A stretch of 64,000 bases of DNA from Paradevosia shaoguanensis (GCF_016801025.1 NZ_CP068983.1:248001-312000); one strand, 5' to 3'; shown: positions 1 through 8,373, numbered from the stretch's first letter. Program-made: numbers and translations. Notes: generated from the letters alone by a model not told the origin.

Positions 1-664
1 TCCAACGGGCGATGAAGGGATTGGACGTGTCTACGATCGGCACGCGCTGGAAGTTGATGTTGGTCTGCGTGAACTGGGGCGTGATGTAGCGCACGTAATC
101 GGGCATGCGCCGCAGGATGGTGTCCATCACCGCCTCGGCCGAATAGCCGCGCGCCGAGCGGTCGCGATGGATCTTCTGAATCCATTCCAGATTGATGACC
201 GGGACGACGCCAATCCTGAGATCGGCATGACGCGGCAGGTTGACCTTGTCAGTCACGGCACAGCCGTGAAGCCCTTCATAAAAGAGCAGGTCGCTCTCGC
301 CGAACTCGCGCCAGGGCGAGAAATTGCCGGCAGGCAGGCCGTAGGTCTTGGCCTCTTCGTCGTCATGGATATAGGTGCGGGTGCGGCCGGTGCCGGACTG
401 CGCATATTCGGCGAAGATGGATTCGAGCGTTTCGAGCTCGTTGGCATCCGGGTGGAAGTGGGTGAAGTTCGGATTGCCGCGGGCTTCCTCCTCGGCGATC
501 TTGGCCTTCATGTCCGCCCGGTTGTAGCGGTGGAACGCATCGCCTTCGATGAAGGCGGCGCCGATGTTCTCCCGCCGGAAAATCAGCTCGAAGATGCGCT
601 TGACCGATGTGGTGCCGGCGCCCGACGAGCCCGTGATCGATATGATCGGATGCAGTTGCGACAA
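1..664 (-). CDS. cbbP: Phosphoribulokinase, Calvin cycle (C-terminus lies outside the window)
   Basis: Phosphorylates ribulose 5-phosphate with ATP to ribulose 1,5-bisphosphate, the substrate of RuBisCO, in the cytosol. The reverse strand reads a PrkB-type protein beginning LSQLHPIISITGSSGAGTTS. It carries the P-loop GSSGAGTTS near residue 12, then EGDAFHRYNR, then LLFYEGLHG, and ends at the window edge in RVPIVDTSNPFIARW, about three quarters through the family's usual ~290 residues. I chose a TTG start because the strong purine tract GGGGAGGGG lies just upstream and the alignable N-terminus begins there. No ATG is available. It lies 20 bp downstream of cbbF, so the two are almost certainly one operon under CbbR. 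The family call is firm; the start codon is inferred. Confidence 0.95.
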   Translation of the reverse strand, partial: MSQLHPIISITGSSGAGTTSVKRIFELIFRRENIGAAFIEGDAFHRYNRADMKAKIAEEEARGNPNFTHFHPDANELETLESIFAEYAQSGTGRTRTYIHDDEEAKTYGLPAGNFSPWREFGESDLLFYEGLHGCAVTDKVNLPRHADLRIGVVPVINLEWIQKIHRDRSARGYSAEAVMDTILRRMPDYVRYITPQFTQTNINFQRVPIVDTSNPFIARW

Positions 665-684
665 GTTCCCCTCCCCCGCGACCG

Positions 685-1731
685 TTATGACCGGAACAGG
701 CCGCGATGCCCGAAGAGCGGCGAGCGCTCCCCGATCTGGCCGGCTTCGGCGTGGTAATGTTCGATGCGCGTGACCTCGGACGCGGACCCGAAGACCAGCG
801 GCACGCGCTGGTGGAGCGCTGTGGGCTGGATTTCGAGGGTGCGGGTCATGCAATCGGTCGCCAGGCCCCCCGCCTGTTCGACCAGCATCGCAATCGGATT
901 GGCTTCGTAAACGAGGCGCAAACGGCCCTTGCCGTAGCCCTTGCGGCTATCGCCCGGATAAAGGAACACGCCGCCGCGGATCAGGATGCGATAGGTGTCG
1001 GCCACGAGCGAGGCGATCCAGCGCATGTTGTAATCGCGGCCGTGGGCGCCGGTGGAGCCGTTGAGGCATTCGTCGACATAAAGGCGCACCGGGGAATCCC
1101 AGTGGCGGTAGTTCGAGGCGTTGATGGCGAACTCGCTCGCCTTGTGGGCGATCTGCACATCCGGGTAGGCCTCGACGAAAGTGTTCTGGCGCGGCGAATA
1201 GACGAAGATATGGGTGCCGGCGCCGAGCGTGAGCACCAGCGCCAGTTGCGGCCCATAGACAAAAAAGCCTGCAGCGAGCTGGGAGATACCCGGCTGCAGG
1301 AACGTCTCGATGCCGCTCGCCTCCAATGGCCGCACCACCGGCAACAGGGAGAAGATCGAACCGACGGAGACGTTAGTTTCGATATTGGACGAGCCATCGA
1401 GCGGATCGATCGCGATGGCGATATGGGCGTCGCGGTCGAGCACGACCGGGTTTTCCAGTTCCTCGGACGCAAAGAGCGCGACAGGCGCGCCGGCCATGGC
1501 GTTGAGGAAAATCTCGTCGGCGAGGACGTCGAGGTCCTTCTGCACGTCGCCGCCCGCATTGGTGGAAGCGATGCCGGCAAAGGCATTGCCGAGCGCACCC
1601 AGGTTGATCGCCTCGCGCACCTCGACGGCGGCGCCGGCCAGCTTGCGGATGACATCGGCGACCGCCAGGCATTCGGCGGACGAGGTGCCGACAAAGGCAT
1701 TGAGGTGATCGTCTAGCGACGGCGCGGGCAT
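685..1731 (-). CDS. cbbF: Class 1 fructose-1,6-bisphosphatase
   Basis: Hydrolyses fructose 1,6-bisphosphate to fructose 6-phosphate in the Calvin cycle and gluconeogenesis. The 348-residue length is normal for the class 1 family. The metal-binding signature PLDGSSNIETNVSVGSIF is present around residues 110-130. The C-terminal substrate-binding block GGVFLYPGDSRKGYGKGRL is followed by YEANPIAMLVEQAGG. A purine-rich AAGGAGGAGGAG ribosome site precedes the ATG. It is first in the cbbF-cbbP operon and divergent from cbbR, the common arrangement in autotrophic Rhizobiales, so I use the cbb name rather than fbp. A role limited to gluconeogenesis cannot be excluded from sequence alone. Confidence 0.95.
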   Translation of the reverse strand: MPAPSLDDHLNAFVGTSSAECLAVADVIRKLAGAAVEVREAINLGALGNAFAGIASTNAGGDVQKDLDVLADEIFLNAMAGAPVALFASEELENPVVLDRDAHIAIAIDPLDGSSNIETNVSVGSIFSLLPVVRPLEASGIETFLQPGISQLAAGFFVYGPQLALVLTLGAGTHIFVYSPRQNTFVEAYPDVQIAHKASEFAINASNYRHWDSPVRLYVDECLNGSTGAHGRDYNMRWIASLVADTYRILIRGGVFLYPGDSRKGYGKGRLRLVYEANPIAMLVEQAGGLATDCMTRTLEIQPTALHQRVPLVFGSASEVTRIEHYHAEAGQIGERSPLFGHRGLFRS

Positions 1732-1842
1732 GCTGCTCCTCCTCCTTGATACCGCCCGCCAGCTTTGCCTCGATGGGCGCCGGTCTTTTGCGATGCGTTC
1801 AGACGATCAGCAGGAATCGGGCAAGTAAAATTTATTCTCTAT

Positions 1843-1857
1843 GCAAAGCCTATTTGC
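1843..1857. promoter_or_regulatory. Candidate CbbR binding site in the cbbF/cbbR divergent promoter region
   Basis: The 144-bp gap between cbbF and cbbR is AT-richer than its surroundings. It contains the perfect inverted repeat GCAAA-GCCTA-TTTGC about 20 bp before the cbbR start. LysR regulators usually bind such dyads in shared promoter regions. The assignment to CbbR rests only on position and symmetry. Confidence 0.4.
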
Positions 1858-1875
1858 GAAACTTATAGTTCTGTC

Positions 1876-2793
1876 ATGAAGAACATCACTTTGAGGCAGC
1901 TCCGCGCTGCGGCGGCCGTACAGAAGGCCGGAAAAATCATATTTGCTGCCAATGAATTAGGCCTCTCGCAGCCGGCCGTGACGTTGCAATTGCGCGACCT
2001 CGAGAAGCTCGTGGGCACTCAGCTCTTCGACCGCACCAACGAGGGGATGCGTCCCACTGCCGCAGGTCTGGCGGTCGCCGAGGCGGCCAAGGCCATCGAG
2101 GAAAGGCTGCTGGTGCTGGGCGACGAGATCGACGCCATCAAGGGGGTTCGCAAGGGGGCCCTGCGGTTGGGGGTGGTTTCGACCGCCAAGTATTTCGCAC
2201 CCAGCATCATGGCCGCGTTCATGAAGCAGTTTCCCGATGTGGACGTGACACTCTTCGTGGGCAACCGCGCCGAGACCATTGCCAGCCTCAACAATCATAC
2301 GGTCGACGTGGCGCTGATGGGTCGCCCGCCGCGCGAGTTGCCGGTGCGTGCCGCATCGTTCGGCGAGCACCCGCTCGTCTTCGTGGCGCCGCCCGATCAT
2401 CCGCTGGCGCGGGCCAGGCAGATCAGCAAGGAGCGGATCGGGCAGGAAAAGTTCCTCGTGCGCGAGCGCGGATCCGGCACGCGCATCTCGCTCGAAATCT
2501 TCCTCGGCGAGCTTCCCGGTCGTATCGACGACCTCGGAACGGAACTCGAATCGAACGAAACCATCAAGCAGGCGGTGATGGCCGGGCTGGGCCTCGCCTT
2601 CATCTCGGGGCACACGATCGCGCAGGAAGTGGAACTGGGGCGGCTGGTGGTGCTCGATGTCGTCGGCACCCCGATCCGGCGGCAATGGTTCTCGGTCACG
2701 CGCGCGGATCGCTCGATCTCGCCGGCCATGAAGGCGTTCGAGACGTTCCTGTCCAGCGAGGGCAACCGGTTCCTCCCGGTCATCACGTCGTAG
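1876..2793 (+). CDS. cbbR: LysR-type transcriptional regulator CbbR
   Basis: Regulator of the adjacent Calvin-cycle genes. The N-terminal winged helix-turn-helix runs from MKNITLRQLRAAAAVQKAGK through AANELGLSQPAVTLQLRDLE (residues 1-60). It is followed by a periplasmic-binding-protein-like effector domain. The 305-residue length matches CbbR proteins. I start at the ATG at 1876: the frame is open further upstream, but LysR homology begins exactly at this methionine and the extra codons would occupy the promoter. Divergent orientation to cbbF fits classic CbbR control, in which metabolites such as NADPH or RuBP act as effectors in known members. The identification relies on homology plus context. 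Confidence 0.9.
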   Translation: MKNITLRQLRAAAAVQKAGKIIFAANELGLSQPAVTLQLRDLEKLVGTQLFDRTNEGMRPTAAGLAVAEAAKAIEERLLVLGDEIDAIKGVRKGALRLGVVSTAKYFAPSIMAAFMKQFPDVDVTLFVGNRAETIASLNNHTVDVALMGRPPRELPVRAASFGEHPLVFVAPPDHPLARARQISKERIGQEKFLVRERGSGTRISLEIFLGELPGRIDDLGTELESNETIKQAVMAGLGLAFISGHTIAQEVELGRLVVLDVVGTPIRRQWFSVTRADRSISPAMKAFETFLSSEGNRFLPVITS

Positions 2794-2889
2794 TGGCGAG
2801 TCCTCGTTTCGTAATGTTGATCATTGGAAAGTTAGCAGGCTCACAATCCTAGAGGTGATTTAGGTGGCCATATCGGGCAAGCTCTGACC

Positions 2890-3963
2890 ATGGACGAAAA
2901 CGAAATCGACAACAGCGAGAAGCTCCTGGGCCAGATCAACGCCCTGCTCCGCTCGCCGCGCCCCGCAAAGGCCGATGCCAAGCGCCCCGAAATCACGCTG
3001 CATCAGTTGCGCATTTTCTGGGCCGTAGCGCATTCGGACACGCTGACCAAGGCCGCCAAGCAGCTCGGACTGGCGCAGCCGTCGCTGTCCCAGCAGTTGT
3101 CCAAGCTCGAGGGAATCGTCGGCACGCGGCTCTTCGACCGGCGCTCCAACCAGATGGTCCTTACTGACGCGGGCAACTACATGATGAGCCGCGCCGAGAC
3201 GGTACTGCGCAACATGCGCGACCTCGAGGATGGGCTGGCGCAATTCAGCGGCGGGCGGCGGGTTACGGTGCGGCTGAGCGGCATCAGCTCGGTGCTCCGC
3301 GTACTGCTCCCATCGGCGCTGGCGCGCATGCACGGCAAGTTTCCCGATGTGGATTTCGACATCCAGGACAATGCGCCGGCCGACGTGCTCGAACAGCTTT
3401 ACGGGCGGCGGGTGAACATCGGTCTCGTGGCTTCGAGCTCGCTGGCTCAGGCGGGCGTCGGTTTCCTGCAGGTGCCGATCGTGGATGACCCGATGGTGCT
3501 GGTCGTGCCCGACCGGCTGGACCTTTCAAAGGTGAGGAACGCCAACAAGGACATGCGGCGCGAGGATCGAGCTATCCTCAACCAGTCGATCCAGTTCATC
3601 TTCGGCACGCAGCACGCCAAGCGCGTCGAAGACTGGTACGACCAGATGCTGCCTGAACATCGCGTCGCCGCGCAGTGCCGCAGTTTCGAGGTGGCCATCG
3701 GGCTGGTGCGGGCGGGGATGGGCGTATGCCTGGCGCCGGCGCTTTCGACGGTCGCGGGGACGCAGGCTTTCGAGGGCGTGCGGCTCTACAAGGTGCAGGC
3801 GCCGCCGCGCCATATCGTGGCGATGCTGCCCTCGCAATACCGGCGGCTCGAGCCCTATGCGAGCCTCATCGATGCGCTGCAGGAAGTCGGTGAGGCTTTC
3901 CGGCTGCCGTCAATCGAGGCGACGCCACCGTTTCTCGATCGGCCTGCGGTGAACGATCTCTAG
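2890..3963 (+). CDS. LysR-type transcriptional regulator, upstream of the PQQ operon
   Basis: DNA-binding regulator with a typical LysR winged helix at residues ~37-95 (ITLHQLRIFWAVAHSDTLTK, AAKQLGLAQPSLSQQLSKLE), then a substrate-binding effector domain. At 357 residues it is longer than usual, because about 35 residues (MDENEIDNSEKLLGQINALL and on) precede the HTH. The GACC ATG context gives little ribosome-site support, but no better start is visible. It lies in the same direction as pqqA, 106 bp upstream, and a dyad of LysR type sits between them, so control of PQQ biosynthesis is a reasonable inference. Control of neighbouring cbb genes is an alternative. The effector is unknown. Confidence 0.85.
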   Translation: MDENEIDNSEKLLGQINALLRSPRPAKADAKRPEITLHQLRIFWAVAHSDTLTKAAKQLGLAQPSLSQQLSKLEGIVGTRLFDRRSNQMVLTDAGNYMMSRAETVLRNMRDLEDGLAQFSGGRRVTVRLSGISSVLRVLLPSALARMHGKFPDVDFDIQDNAPADVLEQLYGRRVNIGLVASSSLAQAGVGFLQVPIVDDPMVLVVPDRLDLSKVRNANKDMRREDRAILNQSIQFIFGTQHAKRVEDWYDQMLPEHRVAAQCRSFEVAIGLVRAGMGVCLAPALSTVAGTQAFEGVRLYKVQAPPRHIVAMLPSQYRRLEPYASLIDALQEVGEAFRLPSIEATPPFLDRPAVNDL

Positions 3964-3965
3964 CA

Positions 3966-3980
3966 ATAGGCAATGCCTAT
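3966..3980. promoter_or_regulatory. Perfect LysR-type dyad upstream of pqqA
   Basis: ATAGGCA-A-TGCCTAT is a perfect 7-bp inverted repeat around a single A. It contains the T-N11-A pattern (TAGGCAATGCCTA) of LysR boxes. It begins 2 bp after the stop codon of the LysR gene and 90 bp before pqqA, which makes it a good candidate operator for that regulator. Confidence 0.5.
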
Positions 3981-4069
3981 CGCTGCCATAGAGTGCGAAA
4001 TCTCTCTCGCTCCTTAGCTTTTTCCTCAGGCAGGCAATCGTGCCGCCTGAACATCTGAGGAGAAAACTC

Positions 4070-4150
4070 ATGGCCTGGAACAAGCCGAAGATCGTCGAAG
4101 TGCCGGTTAGCATGGAAATCAACATGTACGCCTGCGCTACGCGCAAGTAA
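4070..4150 (+). CDS. pqqA: PQQ precursor peptide PqqA
   Basis: Ribosomally made 26-residue peptide whose Glu and Tyr are cross-linked and excised to become pyrroloquinoline quinone. The sequence MAWNKPKIVEVPVSMEINMY-ACATRK shows the invariant E-x-x-x-Y (E16, Y20) and the conserved leader KPKIVEVPVSMEI. The ribosome site CTGAGGAG lies 7 bases before the ATG. The gene is 29 bp ahead of pqqB. PqqE, PqqD and other enzymes of the pathway follow in order. Small size hides it from length-filtered gene callers, but the family match is unmistakable. Confidence 0.97.
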   Translation: MAWNKPKIVEVPVSMEINMYACATRK

Positions 4151-4179
4151 CAACGATCCCGCCGCGGGCGCTGAAGCTC

Positions 4180-5088
4180 ATGCTACGCATAATCGTTCTC
4201 GGCGCCGCGGCGGGTGGTGGCGTGCCGCAGTGGAACTGCGGTTGCGCCGTCTGCTCGGCCGCGCGAAACGGACAGCCCGAACTGCGCTCGACGCAGGCTT
4301 CGGTGGCGGTGAGTGCCGATGGGGAGCACTGGTTCCTCATCAACGCCTCCCCCGACATCCGCCAGCAGATCATAGATACGCCGTCCCTGCACCCCAAGGG
4401 CGGCAAGCTGCGGCACAGCCCGATTGCGGGCGTGATCCTGACCAATGGCGAGGTCGACGCGGTGGCAGGGCTGCTGTCGTTGCGCGAGGGTTGGCCCTTC
4501 GAGATCCATGCGCACCAGCGCGTGCTCTCGATCCTCAAATCGAACAGCATTTTCAACGTGTTGAATCCCGAGCTTGTGAAACGGATTCCGATCGAGGCAG
4601 GAGCGGTTTTCGAGCCGAGGCTGCCAGATGGTTCGCCGTCGGGACTGGAGATCGAGGCGTTCGAGGCGCCGGGCAAGGCGGCCTGGTATCTGGAGGGCAT
4701 CGCGGACGAGCAGCCGGGCGATACGCTGGGGCTCGTTGTCCGCAGCAAGGCGGATGGCGACAGCTTCGTATTCCTGGCGGCCTGCTCGATGGTGACGCCG
4801 GACGTGGCTGCCAGGCTCCAGAACGCGCCGCTGGTGTTCTTCGATGGCACGCTTTGGCGCGATGACGAAATGATCGCCCAGGGGCTTTCCAAGAAGACCG
4901 GGCAGCGGATGGGTCATATCGCCATGGAGGTGGCGATCCCCGCACTTTCCGATTCCGGAATTGGCCGCAAGGTCTTCCTTCACATCAACAATTCCAATCC
5001 CGCCCTCCTGCCCGGCTCGCCGGAGCGGGAAGCAGCGGAAGCGGCGGGATGGCTGATCCCGTCGGACGGCATGGAGATCAAGCAATGA
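4180..5088 (+). CDS. pqqB: PQQ biosynthesis protein PqqB
   Basis: Metallo-beta-lactamase-fold protein of PQQ synthesis. It has been linked to hydroxylation of the Glu-Tyr derived intermediate, and earlier to PQQ transport. The 302 residues begin MLRIIVLGAAAGGGVPQWNC followed by GCAVC, the characteristic PqqB N-terminus with its metal-binding cysteines. The sequence ends in PSDGMEIKQ. Mid-protein QHR/H residues typical of the fold are replaced as in other PqqBs (TNGEVDAVAGLLSLREGWPF). The stop codon overlaps the pqqC start as ATGA, indicating translational coupling. Confidence 0.96.
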   Translation: MLRIIVLGAAAGGGVPQWNCGCAVCSAARNGQPELRSTQASVAVSADGEHWFLINASPDIRQQIIDTPSLHPKGGKLRHSPIAGVILTNGEVDAVAGLLSLREGWPFEIHAHQRVLSILKSNSIFNVLNPELVKRIPIEAGAVFEPRLPDGSPSGLEIEAFEAPGKAAWYLEGIADEQPGDTLGLVVRSKADGDSFVFLAACSMVTPDVAARLQNAPLVFFDGTLWRDDEMIAQGLSKKTGQRMGHIAMEVAIPALSDSGIGRKVFLHINNSNPALLPGSPEREAAEAAGWLIPSDGMEIKQ

Positions 5089-5849
5089 CTGCGATGACGG
5101 CCTTTTCGGTTGCGACCGACGCGCCTCTCAACTCGGCGGAGGAACTGGAAAACCAGCTCCGCCACATCGGGGCCACGCGCTACCACAGCCTGCATCCGTT
5201 CCATAAGCTTCTGCATGGCGGCAAGCTCGACAAGGGCCAGGTGCAGGCCTGGGCCCTCAACCGCTACTATTACCAGAGCTCAATTCCCATCAAGGACGCG
5301 GTGGTGCTGTCGCGGTTCCGGGACCGGAACATCCGGCTCGAATGGCGGCACCGCATTGAAGACCATGACGGCAATTTCGGCACCGAGGGCGGCATCGAGC
5401 GCTGGCTCAAGCTGACCGAGGGGCTGGGGCTGGACACCGATTATGTGGAATCCGCCGAGGGCATCCTGCCGGCGACCCGCTTTGCCGTGGATGCCTATGT
5501 GCACTTCGTACGCGATCGCACGCCGCTCGAGGCCATCGCCTCCTCGCTGACCGAACTCTTCGCTCCGAACCTGCACGAAGAGCGCATCTCGGGGATGCTC
5601 AAGCACTACGATTTCATCAATCCAAACGTGATGACCTATTTCCAGCGCAGGCTGGAGCAGGCCCCTCGGGACGCCAATTTCGCACTGGCCTATGTCAAGG
5701 AACACGCGACGACGCCCGAGCAGCGCAAGCTTGTCTGCAACGCGCTGATCTTCAAGACCAACGTCCTCTGGGTGCAACTCGACGCGCTCTACCACGCCTA
5801 TGTCGAAGGCCACACTCCGCCCGGCGCCTTCGTGCCGGAAGCGAAATGA
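5085..5849 (+). CDS. pqqC: Pyrroloquinoline-quinone synthase PqqC
   Basis: Cofactor-free oxidase catalysing the last step, the eight-electron oxidation and ring closure of AHQQ to PQQ. The 254-residue protein shows the TenA/PqqC helical fold signatures: HPFHKLLHGGKLDKGQVQAW, ALNRYYYQSSIPIKDA and RIEDHDGNFGTEGGIERWL. The start at 5085 overlaps the pqqB stop by 4 bp. An in-frame upstream ATG at 5049 would lie inside pqqB and is rejected because homology starts near the SAEELENQLR segment. It overlaps pqqD by 4 bp. Confidence 0.96.
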   Translation: MTAMTAFSVATDAPLNSAEELENQLRHIGATRYHSLHPFHKLLHGGKLDKGQVQAWALNRYYYQSSIPIKDAVVLSRFRDRNIRLEWRHRIEDHDGNFGTEGGIERWLKLTEGLGLDTDYVESAEGILPATRFAVDAYVHFVRDRTPLEAIASSLTELFAPNLHEERISGMLKHYDFINPNVMTYFQRRLEQAPRDANFALAYVKEHATTPEQRKLVCNALIFKTNVLWVQLDALYHAYVEGHTPPGAFVPEAK

Positions 5850-6166
5850 CAGCCCCGGTCGCACCGGCCGCACGGCGGCGGATGAGCGTCAGCGAGGAGA
5901 GCACCCCTACCCTCGCCCGCGGCGCCAAGCTGCGGTTCGACGAGAGCCGGGGGCGCTGGGTGTTCTTGGTGCCCGAGCGGGTGATGGCTCCCGACGAGAT
6001 CGCCGTCGAGATCCTGCAGCTTTGCGACGGGGAGCGGACAGTCGCCGCGATTATCGACCTGCTGGTCGAAAAGTATACGGCGCCGCGCGAGGAAATCGCT
6101 GCGGACGTCATTGCCATGCTGCAGGACCTGGCCGAGTCCGGGTTCCTGGTGGAGGCCAAGTCATGA
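5846..6166 (+). CDS. pqqD: PqqD, PqqA peptide chaperone
   Basis: Small RiPP-recognition-element protein that binds the PqqA leader and presents it to the radical SAM enzyme PqqE. The 106 residues include a variable ~20-residue N-terminus and then the PqqD core: LRFDESRGRWVFLVPERVM, AVEILQLCDGERTVAAIIDL and DVIAMLQDLAESGFL. Both ends overlap neighbours by the ATGA motif, so pqqC-pqqD-pqqE are translationally coupled. Confidence 0.95.
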   Translation: MTAPVAPAARRRMSVSEESTPTLARGAKLRFDESRGRWVFLVPERVMAPDEIAVEILQLCDGERTVAAIIDLLVEKYTAPREEIAADVIAMLQDLAESGFLVEAKS

Positions 6167-7374
6167 GCCCTTCGATTACCCATTCCAGCCCGGTTCTGTC
6201 CGATCCAAGGGATGGCGTTGCCATCCTGGAAGGCAACCGCTCGGTTGCGGAACAATACGGCATCCCGTTGGCTGTTTTGCTTGAGATGACGCACCGTTGC
6301 CCCCTGCAATGCGGGTATTGCTCCAATCCGGTGGAGATGGAGCGGGCGGGCAATGAACTGACCACCGAGGAGTGGAAGAAGGTTCTGACCGAGCTTGCCG
6401 AAATCGGCGTGCTGCAGGTGCATTTTTCGGGCGGCGAACCAACCGTGCGCAAGGACCTGGTGGAGCTTGTGCAGCATGCAAGCGACGTCGGCCTCTATTC
6501 CAACCTCATCACTTCGGCCGTGCTGCTCTCCAAGGAGAAGCTCGAGGCACTGGCCGATGCCGGGCTCTCGCATATCCAGATCAGCTTTCAGGCTGCAGAC
6601 CCGGTGCTGGCCAACCGCATCGGCGGGTTCCAGAACGGACACGCCAAGAAGCTGGAAGCCGCAGGCTGGGCCCGCGAGGTGGGACTGCCGCTGACGGTCA
6701 ACGCGGTGATGCACCGGCAGAACATGAGCCAGCTCCCCGAGATCATCGACATGGCAGTGGCCATGGATGCCGACCGGATCGAGGTGGCGAACGTCCAGTA
6801 TTATGGGTGGGCGCTCAAGAACCGCGCGTCGCTGATGCCATCCATCGAGCAGATCGACGAAATGACCCGGGTGGTCGAGGAGGCGCAGGCGCGGCTCAAG
6901 GGCATCCTTGCGATCGACTTCGTCATTCCGGACTACTACGCGACCCGACCCAAGAAGTGCATGGGCGGGTGGGGCCGGCAGTTCTTCAACATCACGCCTG
7001 CGGGCAAGATCCTGCCGTGCCACGCAGCTGAGACGATCACGGACCTCAATTTCGAGTCCGTGCGCTCGAACCATTCGATCGCCTGGATCTGGCAGAACTC
7101 GGACGCCTTCAACAAGTACCGCGGCACCGGATGGATGCCGGAGCCCTGCCAGAGCTGCGCCTTCAAGGAACAGGATTACGGCGGTTGCCGCTGCCAGGCT
7201 TTCGCCCTGACGGGCAGCGCCGGCAATACCGATCCGGCCTGTTCGCTCTCCCCGCTCCATGACAAGATCTTCAAGATCGCCGAGACGGAAGCGGCAGAAG
7301 GCACCAATCGGTATATCTACCGCAACTTCTCGGGCGGCACGCTGGAGCCCGAAGAGAACGCGCATGGCGCCTGA
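6163..7374 (+). CDS. pqqE: Radical SAM enzyme PqqE, PqqA Glu-Tyr cross-linking
   Basis: Radical SAM enzyme that forms the carbon-carbon bond between Glu and Tyr of PqqA. The 403 residues contain the 4Fe-4S/SAM motif RCPLQCGYCSNP (C46, C50, C53), then FSGGEPTVRKDL. A C-terminal SPASM region rich in cysteine follows (ILPCHAAE, PCQSCAFKEQDYGGCRCQAF, ACSLSP), which binds auxiliary clusters. The start at 6163 is set by the 4-bp overlap with pqqD; the frame is open further upstream but only as antisense-like reading of pqqC/pqqD. The last 11 bp overlap the following peptidase gene. Confidence 0.96.
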   Translation: MSPSITHSSPVLSDPRDGVAILEGNRSVAEQYGIPLAVLLEMTHRCPLQCGYCSNPVEMERAGNELTTEEWKKVLTELAEIGVLQVHFSGGEPTVRKDLVELVQHASDVGLYSNLITSAVLLSKEKLEALADAGLSHIQISFQAADPVLANRIGGFQNGHAKKLEAAGWAREVGLPLTVNAVMHRQNMSQLPEIIDMAVAMDADRIEVANVQYYGWALKNRASLMPSIEQIDEMTRVVEEAQARLKGILAIDFVIPDYYATRPKKCMGGWGRQFFNITPAGKILPCHAAETITDLNFESVRSNHSIAWIWQNSDAFNKYRGTGWMPEPCQSCAFKEQDYGGCRCQAFALTGSAGNTDPACSLSPLHDKIFKIAETEAAEGTNRYIYRNFSGGTLEPEENAHGA

Positions 7375-8338
7375 CGGAAGCCATTCCGATCCGTTCACAC
7401 CACTGACGACGATGATGATGCCGGTCGGCGACGGGCACGAGGTCTATGTCGAGACGGTGGGCAGGCTGGACGGCACGCCGGCGGTCTATCTGCACGGAGG
7501 ACCCGGCAGCGGGTGCCAGCCGGGACACCGGCGACTTTTCGATCCGACGCAGTTCCGTGCCGTGTTGTTCGACCAGCGTGGGGCCGGCAGGAGCGCTCCG
7601 CGCCGCAGCCGGCAGGCGAATACGACCCAGCACCTCATCGCAGACATGGAGTTGATCCGGGAGACACTTGGGATCGATAGATGGCTGGTCGTCGGCGGGT
7701 CATGGGGGGCAACGCTGGCGCTTGCCTATGCCCAGGCTCATCCTGAGCACGTCAGCGGAATCGTGTTGCGTGCGACGTTCCTTGGCACGCGCGAGGAGCT
7801 CGACTGGGCTTTCGGCACCGGGCTTTCACGTTTTCATCCCGGCCTGTATCGGGATTTCCTGAGCCTTCTGCCCGGGATGGAGCGCGCAAACTCCCTCGAC
7901 GGCTATTGGCGTCGAATCCTGGATGCCGATCCGGCGGTGCATGGACCGGCGGCGCGCGCGTGGAATGACACCGAGCGGGCGCTGTCCGAAGTTATTCCTG
8001 CGGCAAGTCGCCTCAACTTCGAGGCCATCGCAGACCCTGCGACACCCCTCGCCGCATCCCCTTTCATGGAAGCCCATTATTTCAGCAATGACTGCTTCCT
8101 GGAGCCTGGGCAGCTCATGGCCAATGCTGGCCGTCTCGCCAGGATTCCCGGGGTTATCGTGCAGGGTCGGTATGACCTTCTGTGCCCCCCGGCCACTGCC
8201 TTTGAGCTTGCCGAAAAATGGGGCAATTGTGATATCCGGGTGGTCGAGCGAGCGGGCCATTCGCTAAGCGACCCAGGCGTTACCGAGCAGGTGGTTGCGG
8301 CAATAGGCGCCTTTGTGGAGCCACTTTCCCCCGCCTAG
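7364..8338 (+). CDS. Alpha/beta-hydrolase, prolyl iminopeptidase family (S33), in the PQQ operon
   Basis: Probable proline iminopeptidase that releases N-terminal residues from small peptides. The 324 residues carry every S33 landmark: oxyanion motif HGGPGSG (44-50), DQRGAGRSAP, nucleophile elbow GGSWG with S113, catalytic Asp in QGRYDLLCPP and His in RAGHSLSD. The start is the ATG at 7364, inside the end of pqqE, so it is co-translated with the pqq genes. No M16 peptidase (PqqF/PqqG type) is encoded nearby, so this enzyme may trim PqqA remnants. That role is inference; known prolyl iminopeptidases act on general peptides. Confidence 0.85.
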   Translation: MAPDGSHSDPFTPLTTMMMPVGDGHEVYVETVGRLDGTPAVYLHGGPGSGCQPGHRRLFDPTQFRAVLFDQRGAGRSAPRRSRQANTTQHLIADMELIRETLGIDRWLVVGGSWGATLALAYAQAHPEHVSGIVLRATFLGTREELDWAFGTGLSRFHPGLYRDFLSLLPGMERANSLDGYWRRILDADPAVHGPAARAWNDTERALSEVIPAASRLNFEAIADPATPLAASPFMEAHYFSNDCFLEPGQLMANAGRLARIPGVIVQGRYDLLCPPATAFELAEKWGNCDIRVVERAGHSLSDPGVTEQVVAAIGAFVEPLSPA

Positions 8339-8373
8339 GGTCTTCATCCCACGACGAAAATGGGAGCCCGGCG

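Noticed and set aside
706-1716. 336-codon open frame opposite cbbF
   Set aside because: It is the antisense of a clear class 1 fructose bisphosphatase; its translation has the Arg/Gly/Asp/His-rich look of GC-rich shadow frames and no recognisable domain.
4151-4179. Attenuator hairpin between pqqA and pqqB
   Set aside because: Only a tiny CCCG/CGGG pairing is visible, with no T-tract; too weak to call.
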